Source: Annulohypoxylon bovei var. microspora
Lineage: Eukaryota > Ascomycota > Sordariomycetes > Xylariales > Hypoxylaceae
Direction of reading: 5' to 3'
Assembly (NCBI GenBank): GCA_022836615.1
Contig: MU405297.1
Coordinates: forward strand, 1-64,000
Length of the DNA stretch: 64,000 bases
Positions 44,776 to 57,500 of this stretch are shown here, piece after piece. Position 1 is the first letter of the stretch, and every line of letters begins with the position of its first letter. The notes below the pieces were generated by a model, which made no database searches, was not told the DNA's origin, and worked only from the letters and a program-made list of their open reading frames with translations. A program made the position numbers and the translations under genes.

Positions 44776-46134
44776 TTAATACTTCCCTCCCTGTTCCCTT
44801 AAACGTCTTCGCTTAGCGATATTTCCCCTCTTGAGATTCTTAAGACGGAGGCTTTCCCAGTACTCGTCAATAAACCGTTCTTCGATATCGCTTCTAGTGT
44901 GCCACGTTTCCTTCTGATCTGGAGGCCAGTCGCCTGCCCACCTTACCTTGAAAGCTTGAACTTGTTTACGCGCCCCCCTGTGGGGTCGATGATCGACGAT
45001 AGCCTCGAAGGGATGTGTGTTTATTTCTTCTACTTCCCCTTCTTCTGACTCACCTTCTAATTCTACTTCTTCCGATTCGTCTTCCTCGTTATTCTCGTCG
45101 CCAATCAAATCAGAGACCGCGTCTAAGTGTAGCTCATTAAGAGGAGGCGACGAGACTGGGGGCGAGAATGCAGAAGAGGGCATGTCGAACATATCAGAAC
45201 TTGTGATATTAGATGCTTCCTCCGCAGTAACAGGGACAGAGGGGACAGAGGAAATAATTGGCACACTAGGATTGAAAACAATATGGGGAGTTTGCTGCCT
45301 TGGCATTGGATCAAGACTAAATCTCAGCGGTTGGGTTGCATACGCGGGATCAAAACGCACAACCGAGGGGTCGTCTTCGATCGGGAGGCGTCCAGCCTGA
45401 AAGCTTGGCCACACCTGAATTAGCATCGGCCAAGGAAACTGACTACCGTCCCTTTGGACCCACCCATCGACCCTAAGGCCCAATTCTAGCGATAGCGACG
45501 CGTTTCGCCCCGGATCCGGATCGCTCCCCGGACGCGGAGGGAGCGCGCCGGGGCCGGTGTTTAGATCCCAAAGTGTAGCGAACTGACCTAGAACTTCTCT
45601 GGAGCAAGTAATAGTATAAGAGAAGCGTGCAAATTGCGCCTCGAGATCTATCCGTTCGGCGGGATCTACCATATCGTGACCTTGACCATTCTCACGCTCC
45701 GCTAGCTCTGCTAGGCGTTGCGATATCTGGCTTCTATATCTGTCAGCGAGCGCGAGTTCGACTCCAGCCTTGAAAAACCACGCGGCAAGAAAAAGGAGGG
45801 ACGGGTTGTACCCGAAGTAGGCACTTAGGAAGGAGGTGTCCCTGGTCTCACCGTTTTCTTCGTCGACGAAGTGGTGGTACTTGACTCGTGCCTGGCAACT
45901 CCCATCCTTGAATCGACATACAAAGTGTCTCTCGAGCCGACAGCACCTAGGGTGAAAGGGACAAGCCTGAGGGGGAGGAACTGGTTCAAACGTATGAGGA
46001 TAATCACACGGGGGGCAGGGATAAGGATCTTGCCATGGGCTATAGACTGTATAACCCGTGACTGGATTAATGATGCTTAGGTGGCGTGTATCATGTTCGC
46101 GAGAAGTATTATGGAGGTATAAGTCGAAACACAT
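44776..46134 (-). CDS. Cys-rich N-terminus plus C-terminal chromodomain protein
   Basis: Intronless ORF of 452 residues starting MCFDLYLHN. Residues about 38-85 are Cys/His-rich (CPPCDYPH, CPFHPRCC, HFVCRFKDGSC), a possible zinc-binding unit. The middle has a helical segment (LFLAAWFFKAGVELALADRYRSQISQRLAELAE) and a Pro-rich linker, then a long acidic block (NNEEDESEEVELEGESEEGEVEE). The C-terminus resembles a chromodomain: HPFEAIVDHRPHRG, VQAFKVRWAGDWPPDQKETWH, and a final helix RFIDEYWESLRLK. A basic NIAKRRRLRE tail suggests nuclear location. Proteins joining a Cys-rich 'MCF' N-terminus and a C-terminal chromo-like domain are not a family I can name. It is a different architecture from the two-chromodomain protein at 9.5 kb. 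Confidence 0.75.
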   Translation of the reverse strand: MCFDLYLHNTSREHDTRHLSIINPVTGYTVYSPWQDPYPCPPCDYPHTFEPVPPPQACPFHPRCCRLERHFVCRFKDGSCQARVKYHHFVDEENGETRDTSFLSAYFGYNPSLLFLAAWFFKAGVELALADRYRSQISQRLAELAERENGQGHDMVDPAERIDLEAQFARFSYTITCSREVLGQFATLWDLNTGPGALPPRPGSDPDPGRNASLSLELGLRVDGWVQRDGSQFPWPMLIQVWPSFQAGRLPIEDDPSVVRFDPAYATQPLRFSLDPMPRQQTPHIVFNPSVPIISSVPSVPVTAEEASNITSSDMFDMPSSAFSPPVSSPPLNELHLDAVSDLIGDENNEEDESEEVELEGESEEGEVEEINTHPFEAIVDHRPHRGARKQVQAFKVRWAGDWPPDQKETWHTRSDIEERFIDEYWESLRLKNLKRGNIAKRRRLREQGGKY

Positions 46135-47588
46135 CTTGAATATGTTTCCAAGAAGAGGCGCTACAACCGATAGGAGACAGATATGTACCTATTAATACGC
46201 TATCGAGATGATAGAGGATGAAGCCTGAGGTTTATGGACCCCTTTGCTCGTTTGAACGATACGATTTAAGAATCAGGGATATTAAATATTGATTCTGGAC
46301 CGAGTGATGGGCAAAGCAAATGCGAAACGGGCTTCTATCTATTTAAGCCTCTTTGCCCTAGTATATCGCGATGGCACTTGTTTAGAGTCGTTGTGCAAAC
46401 TTTTCGATGCTATCCAACAATGGCAATTGTGCTTGAACAGACTCTTTGATTTCCGCCTACCATTGTTCACCTACACGGCTTTCTTTCGATTGTCTGCGAG
46501 AACAGCATGAAAGTGCCAACAAGCGTATTCGGGGGCCGTCCTCTCCAGAGCTCAAAGAAGTCGCACCTGTTGCCGAACTCCCTCTCTTCTACCCGAACAT
46601 TAGTTAGGCCCAACTACCGACGTTGGGTTTTGTATCACACCCTCATCTTCACCCTCACTTGGCATTGATGTGGTAAGTCAAGATGTTGGAGTCCGGCGGT
46701 TACGCTAGACCATCCAGGTTTGGCATCGCGCCAAGACTCTAAAATAAAATCAGCTCGCTCATCTCAACTGTGACTCGGTCTACAGAATGAGGAGTAGCTC
46801 GGTAGACCTTAAGTCAACAACCCGGAAATTTAACTAGCTAGCGTAGCAATATGCGGCTGAGTAGCTTACGTTAAGATTAGCACAAAAAGTGACAGTGAGG
46901 GGAGTAGAGGGTGGTGTTCCTTGGGCGATGCCGACATCGAGCAAATGAATTATGCTGGCGCCACCGTCGTTTTTCCCCCGACTAGTCTTAACAGGTCAAG
47001 ACGACGGCGATATATTTTCTGGCGGATTCGGATACGCGGCTTCTTTTTTGAGGTAGCTAGGTAGCTAGGGGCTGGCTCAACCCATGAAGCTTACTGTGAT
47101 AGCCAATGCACCAATCAAGTAATCTACAACTCTTCTGCATATTGCGGCTTTTGTGTAACCGATCTATACCGTTCCGGTGGATCATTGCACTGCCGATTAT
47201 GAAGAGCTTGGTAGATGAGATCCGCGATGGAGAATCCCCATCTTAGGCATACCGAAACACCGAGCTATCGGTTCTCCCCAATTGCACCTGTTGGGGATAT
47301 CTAACTGGAGGCGCGTGACCATACGATAAGAACTATTACTCTGCCTTGGGGGAGGGGACCTTTGGCGGGTTTGACCGGGATCTATTCCGTCAAATATACG
47401 CCCCAAAAGCGTTATACCGAGCGATGGGGGCAGCGAGCGCATGTTGTCAATAGCAGCACAGCCGACAAGGTGCTTCGAAGGCGTGTCTTGTGCAATAGCT
47501 TGGTAGACTACCTATAATCGAGTAATGCCATGTTCCCGCGCTCCCGTGCTCCCGTCTAACGCCGAAAAGTCATCGTGACGATCTCTCA
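46135..47588. other. intergenic region
   Basis: About 1.45 kb, no supported gene. Repeated GTAGCTAGGTAGCTAG words occur near 47050-47068. Confidence 0.5.
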
Positions 47589-47825
47589 TTACCACGTATC
47601 TTTGCCTAGACGCCAGCCTCGGGCTTTCCATTCGTTCAGCCAGTGAACAATAAACATGCCGTAATAGATCCTGACGAGACTCTGCTCATGACCATAATGA
47701 TATGCCGATTCCGCTGCCGCGGCCCTCTCGCGAATAGCCCCGTAAATGCAGCCCTCATATATGACGCGTGGTATCATACCGCTTTCCAAATAACGCCGGT
47801 CCCGAATTAAGAATTTGCAGCTGTC
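47589..47825 (-). other. in-frame open extension after the GCR1_C gene stop
   Basis: After the TAG that ends the upstream gene, the same frame stays open for 78 codons to the next stop at 47589. The text looks coding: ESGMIPRVIYEGCIYGAI, then a hydrophobic-aromatic stretch ending HWLNEWKARGWRLGKDTW. It might be a lost C-terminus, a readthrough extension, or a small separate gene, though it has no early ATG except MIPR. I cannot choose between these. Confidence 0.4.
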
Positions 47826-49005
47826 CTAAGCAGCCATGCCGTCGTCCCCAATTCCCTTCTCCTTTCGTTCGTCTTGGAGCATTCGAATGAGTTTGTTAAT
47901 TGTGTTACCATCCCGTAGCTTCTCGACTTCTCTCACCGCGTCGTCTTCATCTATGCCCTCAGCCATGTATTCTTTGATCTTGTCCCAGATGACTTTTCTT
48001 CTCGAGTACCACGTGCGACCCCGCGGCTCAGGCCGCCAGCGCGAACCCCACGTGGCGTCTAGCTCTTCAATAGCAGGCTGGCCGTCCATTCCCTCACGAT
48101 ACTCCCTCCAAACCTCTTCTACCGAGCCGACGGTTCCGTATTTGTATTGAGGCGGTCCTGCGGATTGCGGCGTTTGTACAGGCGGTCTAGGTTGAACGGT
48201 CTGGGAAGTGGAAGGGGAAGCCGGAGGAGGTCTAGGAGGGCGGCTTGGCGTTTGAATAGGCATCGGCGGCCCCCGAGAATACGGAGCAGCCGACTGTTGC
48301 TGGGGTGGCGGAGGGATAATGGGCCGCACGGAAGCGTCTCGGGAAGAACTCAGGGCCTAAAGAAATATGATCGTCAGTAATTAATATAAAGTAAATTGTA
48401 TTTTTTTTCTTGGACAAAAAATTAAATTAAAATTGTTTAAACGGTAGACGTACGGATACTGCAGCATGATGGGAGGCTAATAAGCTACCACGGAGCTCAT
48501 TTAACTGCTGGGTGATGGTATCAAATTGGGTGGAGATATGGGCGACATATTGCTGATGTTGCATTTGGATCTGGAGAATGGTGGCGATCAATTGTTCGGG
48601 CGTCTTGCCTAGCAGCTGTTCTTCGGTAATAACAGTAGATAGGGACATGACAGCTTGAGGTTGAAGATAGGATTGGGTTGCGGTCGTAGTCGGAGTGGCC
48701 GAAACTGAAGACGAAGAAGCAGCGGCGGCAGCAGCCAAGGGACTTGGGTTCGGGATCGGGTTCGTCCTAGTACCGGATGTTGCTTGTCTTTTTGAAGGAG
48801 TGGCGCTTGTGCCGGCACTGCGCTGCAGGTCGGCTGCAGCTGGTCGCTTCAATGTTGCGCCTGTTCCCCCTGTCTGTGCTGCAGGGCCAGGACCAGGTAC
48901 GGGAGGAGCTGAGGTAGTGGTGCTAGTAATGATGGTTGGACCCGTGGCAGTGGCCGTTGATGGGGGCGGTATGTTACTAAGGCCGGCCGATGGCGAAGGC
49001 AGCAT
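47826..49005 (-). CDS. transcription factor with GCR1_C-type DNA-binding domain
   Basis: Exons 49005-48454 and 48356-47826 join in frame to 360 residues. The N-terminal third is low-complexity (Thr, Ser, Ala, Pro, with AAAAAASSSSVSA). A helical segment follows (TEEQLLGKTPEQLIATILQIQMQHQQYVAHISTQF), probably a coiled coil for self-association. After a Pro-rich linker comes the GCR1_C domain (PF12550 type): TVGSVEEVWREYREGMDGQPAIEELDATWGSRWR, then RRKVIWDKIKEYM, matching the pattern 'W-EY..G..G.PSI..LE..YG..WR...R....RR..I'. In yeast this domain of Gcr1 binds CT boxes of glycolytic genes. Filamentous fungi have many such genes, some inside mobile elements, so a glycolytic role should not be assumed. 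The first 10 codons of exon 1 could change if an upstream exon exists. Confidence 0.8.
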
Positions 49006-49900
49006 GACGGGCCCCTTAACCAGTAAACTCGTCCGAGAGTTTCCAAAGTGGAAGAGGGATGGTATAAAAGAAGAGCTTCCAGGTTTTATGGTGGGGGGTG
49101 GGGTCAGAGAGGTAATAATAGGAAAGTAATAATAATAGAAATAGAAATAGAAATAGAAATATAATAATATAAAATATAAAATATAAGGTACCTAGTAGGA
49201 TATAATAGGAAATAATAAGAAAAATAAAAGTAATAAAAATAGTATTAAAGTAATTCGAAGTACCGATATGTTCAAGAAGGGGAAAGAGAAGAGGAAAAAA
49301 GAGGGTAAAAAGAAAAGAAACTTTTAAGACGATCAGACGGACGTCCGGGCTAGCCGGGGCCCTGTTTTTTTTCTAATGTTGAAGGAAAGGTGAGAAAATA
49401 AAATGAAAATAAAAGTAGTAAGAGTAAGAGTAAGAGTAAGAATAGAGTAAGTAGGTAAAGAAGAAGGAAGGAAGATAGACACAGCAGAGAGGCAGATGAT
49501 AGATGATGACGATATCAAGAAGGCCGAGGAAGGGCGGGGGGGACGGTGGTCGAGGTTAGATGATATGATGGTTAGACAAGAATAGTGATATGAATAGAGA
49601 TAGAGATAGAGATAGAGATAATGCCCAGATAATGATAATGATAATGATAATGGTGGTGATGATGATGGATGATAGATGAGACGCGACTACAAAGAAAATG
49701 TCGGCATCTACATCAACAACCAGCAACGGCAGCAGCAACGGCAGCAGCAACGGCAACAGTAGCAACAGTACTAGCAGTACCTAGCAACAACATCAACATC
49801 AGCGTCCCGTAACATCAGCACCAACATGGGGAATTATCGGCATCGGTATCAGCATCCCATGAACTTGGGTATGGGCATCAGCATCATCAATAAGAATTGA
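49006..49900. repeat. simple-sequence region upstream of the GCR1_C gene
   Basis: A patchwork of microsatellites: AATAGA/AATAT words at about 49125-49260, GTAAGA units at about 49420-49445, GATAGA units at about 49590-49620, AATGAT units at about 49625-49650, GCAGCAACG units at about 49722-49760, and CATCAG words to about 49890. It lies where the 5' leader and promoter of the gene on the minus strand should be. Confidence 0.75.
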
Positions 49901-52900
49901 TGTACGTGTATGTGTAGGTAGGTATGTGTGTGTACGGATCCGTATCAAGGTATCAAGGTATAAGGTATAAGGTATCAAGTATCAAAGCAAGATTACCATG
50001 CGGGAGATGCGGCGAACTTCACCGGAAACCAAGGATGGCATTCCTGTCGTCTACATATGTAATGCAATGTGTGTTGTCCCGGTTTGTGTCGCCATGGACG
50101 GGGTCACCTGCGGTGTGTCGGCTTTGTCAACGTGTTGGTGACATGCTGCTATGTGAGAGTGTAAATGAAGTAAGTTACTAGGCAGGTATGTTATGTGAGA
50201 TTTTCGAAGAGGAAGAGAAGAGAGAATGTGTGAGAGAGACTAAAGTGACTAAAAGTGTACGTGCGTTGATGTGTGTTGGCCGTTTAATTTTTTTTAATTT
50301 TCTTCTTCTTATTATTTTACTTTTATTATTTTTAGTGTAGTTTCCTCTCTTTACGGTTTTATTTTTTTATGTACATAGAATATGTACGTATGGGATGCAT
50401 AGGTAGGTAACTATGTTTATTTTCTTAAAACCCGCTTCTTTCTTGTTTTACTTTTTTCTTGTTGACTTGGTTTGGTAAGATGGTATGTACATGTTTTTGC
50501 AGAAACGGCAAGGGTAAGTTGATTCGACGAGCAGGTATTGGGCAATTGGCGTCGAGTCCCTTGTCGTAAGGGTACCTCTATCTTAGATAATGACGGAGTA
50601 CCTAGAGAGGTCAAAACCGGCATGAAAATACCTCCCCACGTACATATGTAATATTGCTCAGGTGGTACAATCAGCAAGGTTAGGGTTCGAGGAAATGTGG
50701 AATCAAACAACATTCATGGGGATCAGTGAACTTAACTCAGGTAGGCTAGATCACGTGAAACCAAAGCTAAGCATTCCGATGTTCAGTTCTTCAAATCAGA
50801 ATTGCATTGACAGGCGGAGAGGTCAAGTACTAAAGTCTAAAAGATATTATGTATGTACATATAGGTAACACCTTATGGAGAAGATTGAACTTGAGGTTGG
50901 GACCAATCCTTGGCGGTCTAGCTTATCTTGGCGGAAGTCTTGGCCGTTCGGCAGGGACTACTATGCAATATAGGGACTAGACTGCCAGTACTTGGACCCA
51001 AGAACCGCAGGCGGCCCTGTAATGGTTTTGGTTTTACAAATAATGGTAATAGGTGGTAATAGGGTAACATCGTAACATGCAAGCTGCATACACAAACATT
51101 AGAAACCTTGGAACCGTTAGAACCCTTGGAAAACGCCCGTACCCTTTAGGTACCGACTTACATATATATTTTAATAAGCTTCGGCATAAGTTCCGGATTA
51201 TGTATCTTATGTATATATGTATATATGTACATGTATTGTATCTTGAATCGAGGACGAATCAATTTAAATGTTTAAATGTTCAAATATTAGGCAACAAAAT
51301 AATAAGATAACGGCGATGACGGATGACGTACGCGTGACAAAACATCGCAACGACAACCAGAAACTGCAATAGAAACTGCAATAGAAACTGCACAGACTGC
51401 ACTAAAAACTCCAATAGAAACTGCAAGTGACAAACGCCTTAGTACTACCTAAATGGTAACCGATCCAAAAAAAGATTACTGTATCTATATCATCATGTAT
51501 ATTTATTTGCATCCTATGTATGTAAATCCATTCCTTAAACTCCTTTCCGATCTAGATTATCTTCCTCTGACAGATGCCCCATGAAGCTCCATCAAGCCCC
51601 ATGAGGTTTCTCTCGTCGAATCAGCTAACGGCTTTTAGATATCCGCTTCTAATAAACGCCCAATGCATCGCTAAGCCCTGCACAACATCCGATTCCCATA
51701 GATTCTCATGGATTCTCATCATCCATTTTCCCCGGTCCATCTTTGTCGATGCCTGTAGATAATTGTCGATGCTTGTCATCATGCACAGATAAATTAATGC
51801 AAAGACAAATAGATTGCTGTCGTGGCTGAGGCTTTGGAATCCCGAATCCGAGAAAACGCCTCTCGTATCCTCAACCGTTGACTAGGAGGTAACTTACCAG
51901 GTAACTAACTATCTTACTCTCCTTCACTTTCTCTCTTTCGTACGTCGCTTTCGTACGGCTCAGCTACGAGACATATGCGGAATCCACTTCATATAAGTGA
52001 GTATATCTAACGGCTGAAGCGGGGACCTCGATTTCTGAATTGGGTATTTTTATATTCTATATTCTTTGCCAAGTCTCTCAGCCACGCTAGGTACTCCATC
52101 GCGATCATACTCGGCTCCCTTCTTTGGAGTCATAAGCTTCTCTTCTTGACTATACGTCACCTCTGTTGCCCAAAGGTTTCCGTTTCCCAAGAATATCACT
52201 AGTAAAGTCGCCCTTGGCGGCGCATAAGTGGTGACCTCATACACCACCATGATCCACTCGATGCTATGACTATACTGGTGACTATTCTATCAGCAATTAG
52301 GCGACTCTGCCGCAGTCAATTACCTAAGGAATCATCATACGCCGTCCCCATGCTCACTCTATGTATGTTGATATCATTTAGCAATATTGATTTGCATCTA
52401 CCTGAGGTGTGAATCGAGCATGGCTGGATATAAAGCAGGATCAATAGTCAAATCCACTAATAAGTTAGATGCAAGCTGACCGATTACTTATTGACTATGG
52501 AAAAAGATAATTATTTTAACACGTCTTACCTTTTTATGATGATTATATTGGTTCTTAACAAAAGTAAAGACATGTTTATACTCCCCAAGTAAATTAGCAA
52601 TTCAAGAAATAACATGAATATATGGCCAAAGATTTAACTAAACTTTATAACACATAAGTAACTCTCATTATATTAAATGTTTCTTAAATGAAAGTTATAT
52701 CTTAATTATAAACATGCAACTTTATGAGGTTAATTACTCGAGTATGTGTAAACTTTATCACAACAATACGATATTCAAGTGCCTTTTTATGGATGTTTAT
52801 TAATAGTTACAACAATGAGCTCGGCAAGTCCATTAATTTATTAGTTACAAGTCGACCTAAGGTTAGGTAAGTACCTACCTATGTAAGTAGTTATATAAAT

Positions 52901-53621
52901 AGGATACAAACTTCAACCACCAAGTAACAAACGTGGGAAAATTAGGATGAAAATTTAGCGACTATACGTTTTTATTTGATCTGCAAATAATGTTTTTACA
53001 TTCGCGAGAACTCAGGTGGCAGAGCGAGGCTTTGAGTATTGGTTTTTATAACTTCCATGAACTCTTAGAGCCATCGATTTCATGTTGCCCAATCTTGTCA
53101 ACGTGAAATATAACTTCAACAATACTGAATTCTTTCCAGAGGTTATAAAATTATAATAGAGCATCTCAATCAATCGTCATTAGGTGGAGTTAAGCCAGTT
53201 ATAAAACCTTGCATGGAAAGTCTACCGTTTATAACTAGGTTAGTTATCATAACCCCCTTTCTAGGTACCTAGTCACAATAAAAAGATTTACCCACCTCCT
53301 TTTCTCTTCTGAGATACAACTACCGATCGATTATTGAGATACAATAGTAAAGGCGGTTGAGGTTGAATACAAACCATACCTATACAGTATAGATGGCTCT
53401 AGGACCGGTCATTTTGGGATTCGAGAATGGCGTCCCCCAATAGCCTGACGCAAGCTAGCTTTCAGCTGAACGCCTTATATGCCGCAAGAGAGCACATAGG
53501 GTACACAGCCACCGCCTCGATGGCTAGATCCATAATGTTTTGAATCTATAAGTAAGCTCACGCAGACTTCCTTCCCTTTATCCTCAAGACTTTAGCAACC
53601 TCCAATCAGAGCCATATACCG
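49901..53621. other. gene-poor region with tandem repeat and AT-rich block
   Basis: No supported gene. A 12-bp unit of the form AGAAACTGCAAT is repeated three to five times at about 51359-51426. From about 52480 to 53260 the DNA is very AT-rich and holds many TTATAAC/GTTATAA words. The 3' part carries the promoter of the KP4-like gene. Confidence 0.55.
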
Positions 53622-54513
53622 ATGACATTAATCTTTCCACTTCTCGCTTTCATATCGGCCGTATCGGCTCTCGGGATCAATTACCGCGGCTCTGGGCTTT
53701 GTCCTCGCGCGACATGGAATAATAACGGTAACTAGGCAGAGATCTATGGCATACTTTCCAGCCCGGGTCTATACTGACAGAGAACCAAGCCCCGGTCTCC
53801 GTTATGCAACTACTCCGCGACGCCGTCTACGCTGCCCCAACCCCTTTGTCGACAAGTTACGAGAGCGGCGACCACATCATCTGTGTTTCACAATCGCAAA
53901 AGATCACCATCGACGTAGGCTTCACACTGGATGGCTTTACGGGTAGCGTCGGACTTTCGGGGTCCATTCAAGAAGGCGGCATCTGCCTCTTCCCTCAGAA
54001 AATGTCCTCCAAGGCGACCTTAACGCTGGCCCAGATCAGGCCGTTGATGATACCTTGCTCGAGCACAAATGCTCCACTTGTGGGAGTGTCCCAATACACT
54101 ATGTCGATGAGCGCAGCAACGACCCATCGGATGGGATCCTAACATTCAATTATGTCGCTGCGCCATATTGTATTGGTAACTGCATCTCGGCAGTTGGAGG
54201 TTTCAGTTCGAGCTCAGCTGCTGGTGTGCCGACGACCGTGACCGAGACTGTCGTCGCGTCTTCGGGTACTCCCGGGGATGGCTCCACGCGGCCCACTTCG
54301 ACACTAGGTACAACAGCGACGGCGACGGTTAAGATCGTCACTGTCACAGCTTTGAATCCTACGCAAACCACTTCAAGCATTCTAGCTTCGATTACCGACA
54401 CTTCCACTGCGTCAAGTAGTACTTCGAGTTTTGCTAATAGCAGTAGCAGCTTGCAAATGAAATTCAACTCAAGCATTGGCATTGGTATTGCTTTTATGAT
54501 GGGCTGGCTGTAA
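53622..54513 (+). pseudogene. KP4 killer-toxin-like domain gene with frameshift
   Basis: A signal peptide starts at 53622. Exon 1 runs 53622-53727, and exon 2 begins at 53781 using the acceptor after CTGACAG. The product resembles fungal KP4-domain proteins: a Gly-rich Asn-Tyr-Arg-Gly start, a helix, a GDHIICV strand, and later CSTCG and PIHYVD segments. A Ser/Thr-rich stalk follows, and a short hydrophobic C-terminus suggests a GPI-anchored form. The frame is lost between about 54045 and 54060: the first part (frame of 53804) and the second part (frame of 54055) overlap by one base, and no GT-AG intron fits between them. That points to a single-base deletion, so the gene is probably dead or mis-sequenced. 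KP4 blocks calcium channels in its original virus-encoded form; fungal homologues are mostly uncharacterised. Confidence 0.7.
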
Positions 54514-57500
54514 CAGAGGGAGATTTATTCGATAGGAGGAAGGGACGGTAAATGTATAGACTTATAGTATTATAACAATAAATAAATAAGTGTTAGCTCT
54601 GGTCCCGGCTGGCTCATAAATTATTGGGATCGATCGCCATGAGTTAGCAGATACGGTCTTCACAGGTAGATACCTATATTATCAATATTGTACAAATTGT
54701 ACCCTTAGTGAACTTGCGCTTAATCGTAATCCATCGATATAAAATCACCATCTGTGAAACAACAAGATATGCACCCAAGGACCTTAAGGACCATCTTAGT
54801 GGGCGTATATTATCTCTAGTTAACTAACTAGTCCATCCCTTTGAGCCCTCAGTGTCGAACCTTGATAATAATGTTTTTGATGTCTATTTTATTAACATCT
54901 ACGATATTATATGTCTGTAGTCGCTAAATGTTTAGTTCAAAGCAGCATCTAAAGTTAGATTGGTGATATAATATGGATATAGTCTTCCTCGCTATTCAGC
55001 TCACGAGAAGGCTAATGATTACCAGTTGCCTACCTAGGTAGCTACCTACGTACTTTTGGTGCCAACAATATCCAATGCCTTGTCTCCCACAACACTATCT
55101 TAAATCTAGTTATATATTGATGAATGATATATGTATTCATACGCAATGTTCTCCGCTTCCATTGCCCCACTGTTCGCCTCTCGCGGCTTCTCGATATCTC
55201 AAGACAGGCCACTCCATTAGCGGTCCATTCATCGACCAGAGATATTTACGCGTTGTGGATTAGTTAGCTGTTGCAAAACGCGGGACCCACTGCCAGCAAT
55301 ACATCTATAATATTCCTAGTTACCTTTTGAGACACCAACTAATACCTGACTTAGTTACTATGATATACTTTATGATGTGCGATATATTAGACGTGTGTTT
55401 GTCTTGAAATTACACATGTCATCGAATGTTAGAACGTTCCTCTGGATGAAGTTACACACTTTCCGCAATGTCACATGAAATATGACAAAAAGCAGCAATA
55501 TTGGACAGTTTAGCTCCTCACACATAACTTGACTGCGTCATCCCGTTTATATGCGCTACGTCCATTTGTCTTTATTTACAATAACTCACGGCATATGTAT
55601 CTTAAATCTTCGTCAATAGGTAATTACTACATAAAAGATGGGCGATCGTCTTTTGCTCATCTATAATCACAATACGGATACTTAGGGGAGGGGATGCTCG
55701 GTATGACATAACAGAACCGTTAACCTCGGCGATGTAAATGCCACTTAATCAAGATACATTCTGAAACAGAAACCCCGGCACTTGGAAGGGGAAATTCACA
55801 TGAATGTACCTGGGTAAAATGTAGGTCGTGATGCAGTACTGAGACAAGTACAATCGAGGCCTGAATTCGACTTTAAGACATATGCAGTTATATGGTATAA
55901 AATAAATAAATAATTATATGCAACAAGAAAGGTGTATGAAAAAACTGAAACCGGGGTTTAGCCACATAGTTTCTGTGGCTCTTTGTGTTCTTTTTTCCCC
56001 CTTCAGGTTTCATTCAATCAGCACTTACATAATACAACTTCAAGGAGCGTAGAGTTTCCGTCAAATTTACTCCGCATCCTGATGCTGCGCATGTTCACCA
56101 GACAAGCAAACGAGCAAGTAAGCAAGCAGATATAAAAGCCTCCCTAAGGTTTATGAATTGCAAAATATTTTGCGCCTGTCTTTTCTCTCTAAAAAAAAAA
56201 TCCCGTTCGTATCACCGCATATACATATATTAACATTAGTCTGTTGAGACACGTCATACAGACTCGGCGACATTGACAGGTTGTCGCGTGGAGCTATGAT
56301 TGATTTGTATCGGCGAGTCTTCGGGTCTAACACTACGAAGCAGGTCATCGACGCTATTTTAGAACTTCACGAATTTAGGTTATTGAGCACATAAGGTTAC
56401 CATCAACGGATTTACATACTAGGTATTCCAAGCAGCCTAGGTACAGTATTTAAGGAATGACATCGATGATCCTCTACCTACAAATACCTAGCTAGCTGCG
56501 GAGCGCATGAGACGGATGTCTTCCCCGGGCGTTGTTAACATGAAAACCCTTTATTTGGTCATTGGCTTCAACGGCTTATGCAAAACAGAATGCCCGAGGT
56601 CTAGCACTTGGACGGAATATCATTGGAGAAAAATCCTCGGGAAGTCTAGAAGCAAGCAACCGTGCCTGAGTGGGACCGGAGAGCTGCAGCAGAACCATGA
56701 AGGAATAAAATAGCCTTCTGACGGGGTTTCATCAACAGGTACGCGACATGCCATTATTGGTTGGTCTGGCAAGCTGAGTGACATGCACGAAAGACGATTG
56801 GTAGAAATTGCGCCAGGTGATGATGCCGAATACAGCTCATGACGGATAAACCCAAGCAACCCTTGTGACGCGCGGGATCGAAAGCCACGCCCACCCCGGT
56901 CTTTCATCGTTCACCAAGATGGCACAGCAGGGAAGCTGGAGAGCAAGCAAAGCATGTGAAAATCCGGGCCTCGCACAAGCTCTGAAAATAGAAACCGAGA
57001 ACGTCGAGTCGATAATAACTAGAAGATCCCCCAAGGATATTTCACTATTAATAACAACCTTGGATTCTTGGATTCTTGGATTCTTGGAAGCTTTGAGGTT
57101 TTCTCCCCTCAACCCCTCTCCACTCTCCATCTCGTTACTACATATGTAGTATTATATTGCCAAGCGGAGCCCGATTCTCGCTAGTAAAGTCGAGGTTTGG
57201 GGGTATTTATTGGAATCTCCAGCGACATCGGATTACATACCCAACCCATCAACCACCATCGCCAATCTGAAAAGACTAGGGCCATCCCGTTCCGTCCTGG
57301 TCTGTATGCACGTTGATGCAAGGGCTACGATCGTCCTGTTCAGATACCCACGAGGCATACGGCAAGGGAACGACCTAGTAAGGAAACCTAACCAGCATTG
57401 GTCGTATTTTGTTATTTAAAGGATATTTCCCCTCCCACTCGCACATCATCATTAAATAGGTACCATCACCAAGGGTTGCAAGTTGACGGTTTTCTTCAAC

